From assembly GCA_903789595.1 (NCBI GenBank), contig CAIFEZ010000001.1:162243-226242 (forward strand): a stretch of DNA of 64,000 bases, read 5' to 3'. The first letter of the stretch is position 1. Every line of letters begins with the position of its first letter. The notes beneath the pieces are model-generated. The model was not told the DNA's origin. It worked only from the letters and a program-made list of their open reading frames with translations, and did not search any database. Positions 1 to 6,353 of this stretch are shown in pieces. Source of the stretch: an uncultured eubacterium 1-6 (lineage in GTDB: Bacteria > Bacillota > Clostridia > Lachnospirales > Lachnospiraceae). The translations under genes and the position numbers were made by a program.

Positions 1-2
1 CC

Positions 3-314
3 TATGCGCTGACTCAGATGACGATACAGGCGTTCATCTCGATCGGCATGTCGTTCCAGATGCCGGAACAGATGGGCATCATCCGCGCCGGCGGAGATAC
101 CCGCTATTCCATGATCAGCGATATTGTATACAGCTGGATTGTCGTGATTCCGATGGGCCTGGTCGGCTGCTTTGTCCTTCACTGGCCGTTCTGGGCGATG
201 GTCCTCTGGCTCAATATGGATCAGATCCTGAAGTGCTTTACCGTGACACACAAGGTTTCCACCTATTCCTGGATTCGGAATCTGGCGGGGACGGAAGCGG
301 CAGAGAGCCGTTAA
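3..314 (+). CDS. MATE family efflux transporter, C-terminal fragment (5' end outside window)
   Basis: The open frame runs in from the window edge and stops at 312-314, so only about the last 103 residues are visible. It contains two hydrophobic segments (roughly residues 40-60 and 62-80 of the fragment) and the pattern 'GIIRAGGDTRYSM', followed by a tail ending 'STYSWIRNLAG'. The complete MATE protein at 35511-36878 has a matching C-terminus ('GIFDAGGDTKFDVYS...KYRWLRNL'), so this is very likely the end of a MATE cation/drug exporter of the inner membrane, driven by Na+ or H+ in this family. The substrate cannot be told. The last residues after the WIRNL motif are unconserved, and a 24-bp repeat begins 20 bp past the stop codon. 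Confidence 0.85.
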   Translation, partial: YALTQMTIQAFISIGMSFQMPEQMGIIRAGGDTRYSMISDIVYSWIVVIPMGLVGCFVLHWPFWAMVLWLNMDQILKCFTVTHKVSTYSWIRNLAGTEAAESR

Positions 315-334
315 ATGTTCCCGGCGCAGACAAT

Positions 335-406
335 GCATACGGTACAGAAGGATACCGCGCATACGGTGCAGAAGGATGCGGCGCATACGATGCAGGAGGA
401 TACCGT
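335..406. repeat. 24-bp imperfect tandem repeat, 3 units
   Basis: Three 24-bp units (335-358, 359-382, 383-406), each starting GCATAC, lie just after the stop codon of the MATE fragment. In one forward frame they would encode an octapeptide of the type A-Y-G-x-E-G-Y-R, but that frame has no convincing start and runs antisense into the nitroreductase gene, so I call it non-coding repeat. Confidence 0.8.
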
Positions 407-430
407 GCAGACAATAGCACAGGCAGATCT

Positions 431-955
431 TTAGCCGATTGTGTTGCAGGAGAATTTATGCTTCTCCGGAATTTCGCGGTCGGTATACCGGGCATCGGTC
501 TGTCCGAGGATGATGGATCCGGTGGGGGTGAAGCCTTCCGGCAGATGCAGCCTCGCGACAAGCTCCGGGTCCTGGGAGAGCGCATAGGTCGCGCCGTAAA
601 TGTCGCAGTGGCCTACGCCTTCTTCGACGGCGGCGAGGGACATGTTCTGGATTACCATCGCTGCGTTGGCGCTTGCAACATTGCCCTGATCGCTGGAGGA
701 GACGACGATCAGCATCGGCGCGCCGTAGAGCGGGTGCATGGACGGGTTTCCGAAGAACTTTGCGCCGGCCCGGTCGATCGCGTCCAGAAGCTCCTTATTT
801 GTCACGATGGTGAGATGGATGCTGTCGTATTTCCCCATGCCGATCGGCGATTCATATGCAGCGGTAAGGATAGACGCAAGCTGAGCGTCCGTAATGGGCT
901 CGCCGGTGTAGGAACGGATGGATTTTCGGTTGTTGAGTGCTTTTTTTAATTCCAT
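431..955 (-). CDS. Nitroreductase family protein (FMN-dependent NAD(P)H oxidoreductase)
   Basis: A 174-residue protein starting 'MELKKALNNRKSIRSYTGEPI', the usual N-terminus of nitroreductases, where the R-x-S-x-R segment contacts FMN phosphate. Further family features are the 'GAPMLIVVSS' strand, the 'ASANAAMVIQNMSLAAVEEGVGHCDI' helix region and 'PTGSIILGQTDARYTDREIP' near the end. I chose the ATG at 955 because GGAGGT lies 7 nt upstream; an upstream in-frame start at 1015 would read through a palindromic repeat. Members reduce nitro groups, quinones or flavins in the cytoplasm; the natural substrate is unknown. It is monocistronic, convergent with the MATE gene. Confidence 0.85.
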   Translation of the reverse strand: MELKKALNNRKSIRSYTGEPITDAQLASILTAAYESPIGMGKYDSIHLTIVTNKELLDAIDRAGAKFFGNPSMHPLYGAPMLIVVSSSDQGNVASANAAMVIQNMSLAAVEEGVGHCDIYGATYALSQDPELVARLHLPEGFTPTGSIILGQTDARYTDREIPEKHKFSCNTIG

Positions 956-979
956 GATGTTGACCTCCGTGGACTTGTT

Positions 980-1027
980 CTGTATAAGCTTCGGATTGTC
1001 TTGTACTTCGTACACCCGCTTATACAG
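980..1027. repeat. Palindromic intergenic repeat, copy A
   Basis: A perfect 10-bp inverted repeat, CTGTATAAGC (980-989) and GCTTATACAG (1018-1027), encloses a smaller stem TGTAC-ttc-GTACA. The same outer arms recur at 8615-8706 (copy B), so this is a dispersed element rather than a one-off hairpin. It lies in the leader of the nitroreductase gene. Confidence 0.7.
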
Positions 1028-1158
1028 GTGGACTGCACTTTTTGAAGCACAGCCGTTTACAGTATGATTCCGACAAATGGAAACACCTTCATTTTAGCAT
1101 GGCGCGGGCGGCATTGCGAGACCGGAAACAAGAATCGCGGCGGCGGAGTTCTCTCACT

Positions 1159-1493
1159 TTACTGTTCACGCTCAACTGACAAGGCAACGATTTCACATCA
1201 CCTTTGCCTGAGCATTACTGGCTGTTAGAAGTTTTATCCGTAAATTTGTCGTTGAATGAATAGCGAGGACTTTGCGATGAGCACTTAGCGGGCGCTTGCG
1301 GCCGCTTACGTGCGACGCATACAAATCCCTTGGCGAATGAAATGAGCCTAGTAGATTTGCAGTTTGACGAAGGCGCTCGCGCCTGAGGAGTTCCGCAGCT
1401 TCAATAAAAAAGGATAAAACTTTGTTACAGCCAGTTTGCGAATGGCAACAGGGATGTGAAATCTCTGCCTTTCAGATATACTGTGAACAGTAA
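1159..1493. repeat. 335-bp foldback element with about 80-bp imperfect inverted arms
   Basis: The two ends of this gene-free region are reverse complements over most of 80 bp. Exactly paired blocks are TTACTGTTCAC (1159-1169) with 1483-1493, GATTTCACATC (1189-1199) with 1453-1463, ACTGGCTGT (1217-1225) with 1427-1435, and AGTTTTATCC (1230-1239) with 1412-1421. The centre (about 1260-1390) is GC-rich and holds smaller palindromes. A 35-bp stretch of the right arm (1418-1452) recurs at 48224-48258 with 31 of 35 matches in reverse orientation. It may be a MITE-like element or a structured RNA. The gene-free stretch 1028-1566 contains nothing else I can support; no TPP riboswitch motif is seen before thiD. 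Confidence 0.65.
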
Positions 1494-1566
1494 CCTCTCA
1501 CAGGACGAATGGAAACGGAAGAAAGCAGTCGGATGCAGAGCAGGAACAGACGAAACGGAGAATGAG

Positions 1567-2364
1567 ATGATGAGAAGAAAAACAGCCTTATCCATTGCGG
1601 GAAGTGACTGCAGCGGGGGCGCGGGCATACAGGCGGATCTGAAGACGATGACCATGAACGGGGTTTACGCCATGAGCGTGATCACGGCGATGACGGCGCA
1701 GAACACGACCGGTGTAAGAGCGGTGCAGGAGGTGGCGCCGGCGTTTCTGAGAGAACAGCTGGATGTGGTTTTTGAGGATATTTTTCCAGACGCGGTGAAG
1801 ATCGGGATGGTTCCGTCTGCCGAGCAGATTCATGTCATCAGTGAGAGGCTCCGGCATTATGGCGCGAAAAATGTGGTCGTGGATCCGGTTATGGCGGCCA
1901 GTACAGGCTCTCGTCTGGCAAAGGAGAGTTCGGTGAAAGTGATGACGGAGGAGCTGCTTCCCGTCTCCTCGCTTGTCACGCCGAATGTACCGGAGGCACA
2001 GATTCTGTCGGGAATTGCGATCGAGAAGAGAGAAGACATGATCCGGGCTGCGGAGGTGATCAGCAGCCGCTGTCACTGTTCTGTGCTGGTGAAAGGAGGA
2101 CATATCTCCGGCGATGCGGACGACCTGCTTCTCGATGGCGGTGAGGTCTTCTGGTTCAGCGGGAAACGGATAGAGAATCCGAACACACACGGAACCGGCT
2201 GTACCTTGTCAAGCGCCATCGCGTCGAATCTCGCGAAGGGATACGCGATGCCTGAGGCGGTACAGAAGGCGAAAGAGTATCTGACAGGCGCGCTGGCCGC
2301 CATGCTGGATCTTGGAAAGGGAAGCGGACCTCTCGACCATGCGTTTTGTCTGAAAAAACCCTGA
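1567..2364 (+). CDS. thiD: Hydroxymethylpyrimidine/phosphomethylpyrimidine kinase
   Basis: A 265-residue ribokinase-fold protein, the normal ThiD length. It begins 'MMRRKTALSIAGSDCSGGAGIQADLKT', the HMP-binding signature, and carries 'VVVDPVMAASTGSRL' mid-protein and 'NTHGTGCTLSSAIASNLA' with the GTGC anion hole and catalytic Cys/Asp-type region near the C-terminus. ThiD phosphorylates HMP and HMP-P to HMP-PP for thiamine synthesis or salvage. The start at 1567 follows CGGAG by about 7 nt; the frame stays open upstream to 1456, but that part lies inside the foldback element and has no ribosome site. It stands alone here; a second thiamine gene, thiN, is at 18344. Confidence 0.93.
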   Translation: MMRRKTALSIAGSDCSGGAGIQADLKTMTMNGVYAMSVITAMTAQNTTGVRAVQEVAPAFLREQLDVVFEDIFPDAVKIGMVPSAEQIHVISERLRHYGAKNVVVDPVMAASTGSRLAKESSVKVMTEELLPVSSLVTPNVPEAQILSGIAIEKREDMIRAAEVISSRCHCSVLVKGGHISGDADDLLLDGGEVFWFSGKRIENPNTHGTGCTLSSAIASNLAKGYAMPEAVQKAKEYLTGALAAMLDLGKGSGPLDHAFCLKKP

Positions 2365-2393
2365 TTTTTTCCATAAAAAACGTATGAAAAATC

Positions 2394-2422
2394 TTGACAT
2401 GGGGACTCTGATTCGATACGTT
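2394..2422 (+). promoter_or_regulatory. Candidate sigma-70-type promoter for the 83-residue gene
   Basis: TTGACA (2394-2399) is followed after 17 bp by TACGTT (2417-2422). The -35 box is perfect and the -10 box weak. It lies between thiD and the small acidic gene. Confidence 0.45.
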
Positions 2423-2493
2423 TGTTATAGAAGATTTCGTGGTGCGTCTTGGCCGTTCACTTACAATACATGAAAGTTTTGGGAGATTTTACT

Positions 2494-2745
2494 ATGCAGG
2501 ATTATGATGAGGCAGTGCTGAAATGTTTTCTTGAGAATCAGGACAGATTGTTTCCGGAACCGGTGGCTTCTTCCGAGGAGGAAGCGGAGTATTTTCTGGA
2601 GGATGTCTGCGCAGTCGTTGTAGATTCCAGAGATGAGGTTCGCCAGTATTTCGAGGAAGAGGGGATCGACCTTGAGGGAGATCCGCTGGAAGAGGCGGAG
2701 GTGTTCAATGCCGGCGACGGCAGATTCCTGATTGTGGAAGGATGA
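2494..2745 (+). CDS. Small acidic protein of unknown function (83 aa)
   Basis: I do not recognise this family. The start at 2494 is chosen because GGGAG (2481-2485) precedes it by 8 nt; in-frame ATG 2470 and TTG 2449 lack such a site. The product is soluble, strongly acidic (about one quarter Asp+Glu, including EEEAEYFLED and EEEGIDLEGD) with no signal peptide or membrane segment. The alternation of short helices and acidic turns suggests a small cytoplasmic folded protein. It has its own candidate promoter at 2394 and is followed by about 300 bp with only a tiny open frame (ATG 2800, five codons, behind GAGGAGGG) and a hairpin repeat. Confidence 0.6.
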   Translation: MQDYDEAVLKCFLENQDRLFPEPVASSEEEAEYFLEDVCAVVVDSRDEVRQYFEEEGIDLEGDPLEEAEVFNAGDGRFLIVEG

Positions 2746-2924
2746 GAGGATGACTTCTGGATTCTTTCGTCTCAGGAGGGCGGAAGAGGAGGGCCATTTA
2801 TGCACTTCGACAGGTAACGCTGTGCGGATGCGGTGTCCTGCTGCAAATCCTGTCAAAATAGTACCTGGTATGTCAAAGACAGTCCTGTCAGACGGCTTGT
2901 GCCGCGGTGGGAATGTCTTTTTTA

Positions 2925-2968
2925 CGCGATAGCGAGATAAAACCCGCGAAGCGCGTTTTATCTCGCTT
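2925..2968. repeat. Hairpin repeat family 'CGAGATAAAAC', copy 1
   Basis: Perfect 13-bp arms AGCGAGATAAAAC (2931-2943) and GTTTTATCTCGCT (2955-2967), preceded by CGCGAT. A second copy at 21109-21151 keeps the stem although one base pair is exchanged (G:C here, A:T there), which indicates a conserved fold. No T-run follows, so it does not look like an ordinary terminator. Confidence 0.75.
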
Positions 2969-3043
2969 ATGTGAACAGATAGAAGTGTCCGGCAGCAGTA
3001 TGACAGAGGCCGCCGGGTGCTTCAGCGTTTCAGGAGAGCAGTT

Positions 3044-3496
3044 ATGCAGAAGGACAGGAAAGAGAAACGAACCGATAAGCGAGCGGGACATCACCTGAAC
3101 CGCGCACAGCAGCTGCGGCGGCTGAGTCTCCGGTTTCTTCCGGTCGGAATCGGCCTCGGAATCGCGGGAACGTTCGCGGGGATCATGGCGGGACGGCTGA
3201 TCTATGTGCTTGCATTTACCGCACCGGCTGTTTCTTTTCTGGTGATGGGGATTTTCTTCCGGGAGTTTCCGGTCGGAGAAGATCTTCCGGTGGGAAAAGA
3301 TCTTCCGGTTGGAGAGGATCTTCCGATCGGAAAAGAGAAGGTACCATCAAGAACGCAGCGGACAGGAACGCCCTTGAGAAATAAACAGGATTGGCAGGAC
3401 AGTGCAGATGAGAAATATCATTTGACAGAAGCAAGACAGACAGAAGAAAGTCAGAAAGAGGCAAGACAGACAGAAGAAAGGCAGAAAAAAGGATGA
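3044..3496 (+). CDS. Unknown small membrane protein with tandem-repeat linker
   Basis: A 150-residue protein, not recognised. The N-terminal 30 residues are very basic, followed by two hydrophobic segments (about residues 33-53 and 56-76), so it should be a small inner-membrane hairpin. The rest is low complexity: four 18-bp units (3266-3337) encode (F/L)PVGxD repeats and two 30-bp units (3428-3487) encode EARQTEESQK repeats. The ATG at 3044 has AGGAG 7 nt upstream. The stop overlaps the start of the EamA transporter by 4 bp (ATGA), implying translational coupling and a possible accessory role. Confidence 0.6.
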   Translation: MQKDRKEKRTDKRAGHHLNRAQQLRRLSLRFLPVGIGLGIAGTFAGIMAGRLIYVLAFTAPAVSFLVMGIFFREFPVGEDLPVGKDLPVGEDLPIGKEKVPSRTQRTGTPLRNKQDWQDSADEKYHLTEARQTEESQKEARQTEERQKKG

Positions 3497-4449
3497 CCAC
3501 CGACGCGAAGAGAGAGACGAATCTGACTAAAACCCCGATTATTATCATCCTGGCGTTCATCAGCTGTTTTTTGTGGGGAAGCGCTTTCCCCTGTATCAAG
3601 ATCGGCTACCGGATGTTTGATATTGCCGCTTCGGATACCGCTTCGCAGATTTTTTTTGCGGGTGTGCGGTTTACGATCGCGGGTCTGATGGTTATACTGA
3701 TCGGCAGCCTGCAGCAGAAGAGGCTGGCGCACCCGAGGAGGGAGATGATCGGTCCGGTGATCGGCCTTTCGCTGATGCAGACCATCGGACAGTATTTCTT
3801 CTTCTACATCGGCCTGGCACATTCGACAGGGGTCAGTTCTTCCATCATTGAGGGCGCCAATACCTTTTTTACGATTCTGATCGCAGCGCTGATCTTCCGG
3901 ACGGAGCATCTTGCCTGGAACAAGATACTGGGATGCGCAGCGGGATTTGCCGGTGTACTGCTGATTCAGCTTCCGTCGGGAGGAGGAACGGTATTTTCCT
4001 TCACCGTCCTTGGGGAGGGATTCATCCTGATTTCGACGATTCTGGCCGCATTTTCCTCTTCCTATATTAAGAGCTGCGCGCAGAGAGAAAATCCGGTCAC
4101 AATGTCCGGGTATCAGTTCCTTTTCGGCGGGATAGTCCTTGCTGCGGGCGGATTTCTTGTGGGAGGAAGGCTCGGGATTCACGCGGCAGGCATTCTGCTT
4201 CTTCTGTATATGGCATTCATCTCTGCGGCTGCCTATACGATATGGAGCATGCTTCTGGCGGCTAATCCGGTGAGCAGGATCGCGGTTTTCGGGTTTTTCA
4301 ATCCGGTGATCGGCGTCCTGCTGTCGGCGCTGCTTCTCGGAGAGGCGAACCAGGCATTCAGCCTGAGGGGCCTGATGGCTCTGGCGCTGGTATGTGTCGG
4401 GATCGTGGTGGTGAACCATGCGTTTTCCGTCGGAACGCAGGCAAGCTGA
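3493..4449 (+). CDS. EamA/DMT family transporter (10 TM)
   Basis: A 318-residue, highly hydrophobic protein with two EamA repeats of about five membrane segments each. The first ('IIIILAFISCFLWGSAFPCIKIGYRMF') shows the family's WGS-F motif after TM1; the second repeat starts near residue 180 ('FILISTILAAFSSSYIKSCA') and ends 'LMALALVCVGIVVVNHAF'. DMT exporters move amino acids, nucleosides or other metabolites across the inner membrane; the substrate is not predictable. Start at 3493 overlaps the upstream gene's stop by 4 bp. A hairpin at 4560-4612 probably ends the transcript. Confidence 0.88.
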   Translation: MTTDAKRETNLTKTPIIIILAFISCFLWGSAFPCIKIGYRMFDIAASDTASQIFFAGVRFTIAGLMVILIGSLQQKRLAHPRREMIGPVIGLSLMQTIGQYFFFYIGLAHSTGVSSSIIEGANTFFTILIAALIFRTEHLAWNKILGCAAGFAGVLLIQLPSGGGTVFSFTVLGEGFILISTILAAFSSSYIKSCAQRENPVTMSGYQFLFGGIVLAAGGFLVGGRLGIHAAGILLLLYMAFISAAAYTIWSMLLAANPVSRIAVFGFFNPVIGVLLSALLLGEANQAFSLRGLMALALVCVGIVVVNHAFSVGTQAS

Positions 4450-4559
4450 TCCGTTTCAATTTTATTCTTTTTTATGAAAACGATCACAGATTGTACACAT
4501 CTGTTGCGTATCATAGGGCTCAGATAGTTGATGAACCACTCACTATCTCCCCCTCATTT

Positions 4560-4612
4560 AAAGAAGCACCGGCAGGATTTTCTGAAGTCACGAATTCCGC
4601 CGGTGCTTCTTT
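4560..4612. terminator. Perfect 14-bp inverted repeat, probable terminator
   Basis: Arms AAAGAAGCACCGGC (4560-4573) and its exact complement (4599-4612) flank a 25-nt loop. It lies between the EamA gene and murE; the arm ends are A- and T-rich, fitting a terminator. Confidence 0.65.
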
Positions 4613-4721
4613 ACGTTTTGAACGCAATATGGTATTCTTTAGCTTGAGTTTTTGTGTCCTGAAAGGGCTTTTATACGAAGAACTGGAACGGATATATCCT
4701 TTTTTAGCATAAGGAGAGTGA

Positions 4722-6248
4722 ATGATGAAGAATCTGAAACAGCTGCTGGCTGGACTGAAGTACGAAGTAGTTCAGGGCAGTGAAGACAGGGAGATCATGG
4801 GCGTTGCTTATGATTCGCGGAAGGTTGAGGAGAATTTCCTGTTTGTCTGCATCAGGGGTGCGGTTTCCGACGGCCATCAGTACGCACCGGCCGCTGCAGC
4901 GAAGGGCGCATGCGCGATCGTGGCGGAGGACGATATTGAGGTTCCGTCTTCCGTGACGGTGATCCGGGTCGGGAATTCCCGATATGCGCTGGCGCTGATT
5001 TCCGCAGAGTGGTTTGATCACCCGGCGGAGAAGCTTACGACAATCGGCATTACGGGCACAAAGGGCAAGACGACTACCAGCTATATGATACAGTCGATTC
5101 TGAACGCCGCAGGCCATAAGTGCGGACTGATCGGTACGATCGAGAGCATCACCGGGAAGAGGACGATCCCTTCAGAAAACACGACGCCGGAATCCTATCT
5201 GATCAATGAGTATTTTGCGGAGATGGCGGAATCCGGCTTTGACAGCGTTGTGATGGAGGTGTCCTCGCAGGCGCTGATGCTGGACCGCGTCGCGGGAATT
5301 TACTTCGACTTCGGTATTTTTACCAATATTGCGCCGGATCATATCGGACCCAACGAGCACAAAAGCTTCGAGGACTATATGGCGTGCAAGAAGAAGCTGC
5401 TCCGTCAGTGCCGGATCGGTATCGTTAACCGCGATGACCGCCATTATGACGAGATCGTCGAGGGCAATACCTGCGAAAAGCTGGAGACCTACGGGTTTGA
5501 CAGCAAGGCTTCTCTGAGAGCTTCCAACGCCATGATGCTCAGCAAGAGAGGGAAGCTCGGAATCCGCTATGAGGCTAGCGGTATCGTCAATATCCCGGTG
5601 GAAATCGATATTCCCGGCAAGTTCTCGGTGTACAATTCTCTGGCGGCCATTGCGGTCTGCCACCATTTCGGCGTGAAACCGGATGCCATCATGGACGCTC
5701 TGACCCATGCAAAGGTAAAGGGCAGGGTGGAAATGGTTCATGTGTCCGATAATTTTACCGTGATGATTGACTATGCGCATAATGCGATGGCGCTGGAAAG
5801 CCTGCTCTCGACGCTGCGCGAGTATCATCCTTCTAGACTGATCTGTCTGTTCGGCTGCGGCGGAAACAGGGATCCCGAAAGAAGATTTACGATGGGCGAG
5901 GTTTCCGGCAGAATGGCGGATCTGACGATTATCACGTCGGACAATCCGAGGAACGAGGAGCCGCAGGCGATCATCGACAATATCGTGACCGGCATCCGGA
6001 AGACGGACGGGCGGTACGTGACGATCATTGACCGCCGGGAGGCGATCGCCTGGGCGATTCATCACGGTGAGCCCGGCGACATCATCGTCCTCGCGGGAAA
6101 GGGCCATGAGGACTACCAGATCATCAAGGGAAAGAAATATCCCATGGACGAGCGTGTCATCATCCGGGAGATTCTGGAGAAGGATGCGGAGACGCTGAGG
6201 GCCGGAGGAGAGATCAGGGACAGAGAATATACGATTCATCAGGGCTGA
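4722..6248 (+). CDS. murE: UDP-N-acetylmuramoyl-L-alanyl-D-glutamate--2,6-diaminopimelate ligase
   Basis: A 508-residue Mur ligase, typical MurE length. It has the N-terminal UDP-binding domain ('YDSRKVEENFLFVCIRG'), the ATP loop 'GTKGKTTT' (G112 to T119), the central 'EVSSQAL...DRVAGIYFDFGIFTNIAPDHIGPNEH' signature, and the C-terminal 'TSDNPRNEEP' motif. The DNPR sequence (407-410) is the mark of meso-diaminopimelate-specific MurE, so the wall should be DAP-type. It adds the third residue of the peptidoglycan stem peptide in the cytoplasm. Start 4722 (or 4725) lies behind AAGGAG. It opens the housekeeping block; priA follows after 105 bp. Confidence 0.96.
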   Translation: MMKNLKQLLAGLKYEVVQGSEDREIMGVAYDSRKVEENFLFVCIRGAVSDGHQYAPAAAAKGACAIVAEDDIEVPSSVTVIRVGNSRYALALISAEWFDHPAEKLTTIGITGTKGKTTTSYMIQSILNAAGHKCGLIGTIESITGKRTIPSENTTPESYLINEYFAEMAESGFDSVVMEVSSQALMLDRVAGIYFDFGIFTNIAPDHIGPNEHKSFEDYMACKKKLLRQCRIGIVNRDDRHYDEIVEGNTCEKLETYGFDSKASLRASNAMMLSKRGKLGIRYEASGIVNIPVEIDIPGKFSVYNSLAAIAVCHHFGVKPDAIMDALTHAKVKGRVEMVHVSDNFTVMIDYAHNAMALESLLSTLREYHPSRLICLFGCGGNRDPERRFTMGEVSGRMADLTIITSDNPRNEEPQAIIDNIVTGIRKTDGRYVTIIDRREAIAWAIHHGEPGDIIVLAGKGHEDYQIIKGKKYPMDERVIIREILEKDAETLRAGGEIRDREYTIHQG

Positions 6249-6353
6249 CGGCGGCCGTGCTTCGGACAGTGGTATCCTGGCGGGATACGCGGGAACCGGA
6301 CAAGCGGCGGCCATGGAGGAGCAGTCCCGGCAGCCAGCAAAGGGGAGCAGCAG

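Noticed and set aside
233..949. Long forward open frame (238 codons) over the MATE end and the nitroreductase gene
   Set aside because: Antisense to a clear nitroreductase gene, no ribosome site, and composition typical of a shadow frame; only the 24-bp repeat inside it is noteworthy.
1028..1566. Possible TPP riboswitch before thiD
   Set aside because: None of the conserved THI-box elements (CUGAGA or the ACCUGAUCUGG-type segment) were found; the region is filled by the foldback element.
5172..6314. Minus-strand open frame opposite murE
   Set aside because: Shadow of the murE coding sequence without own signals.
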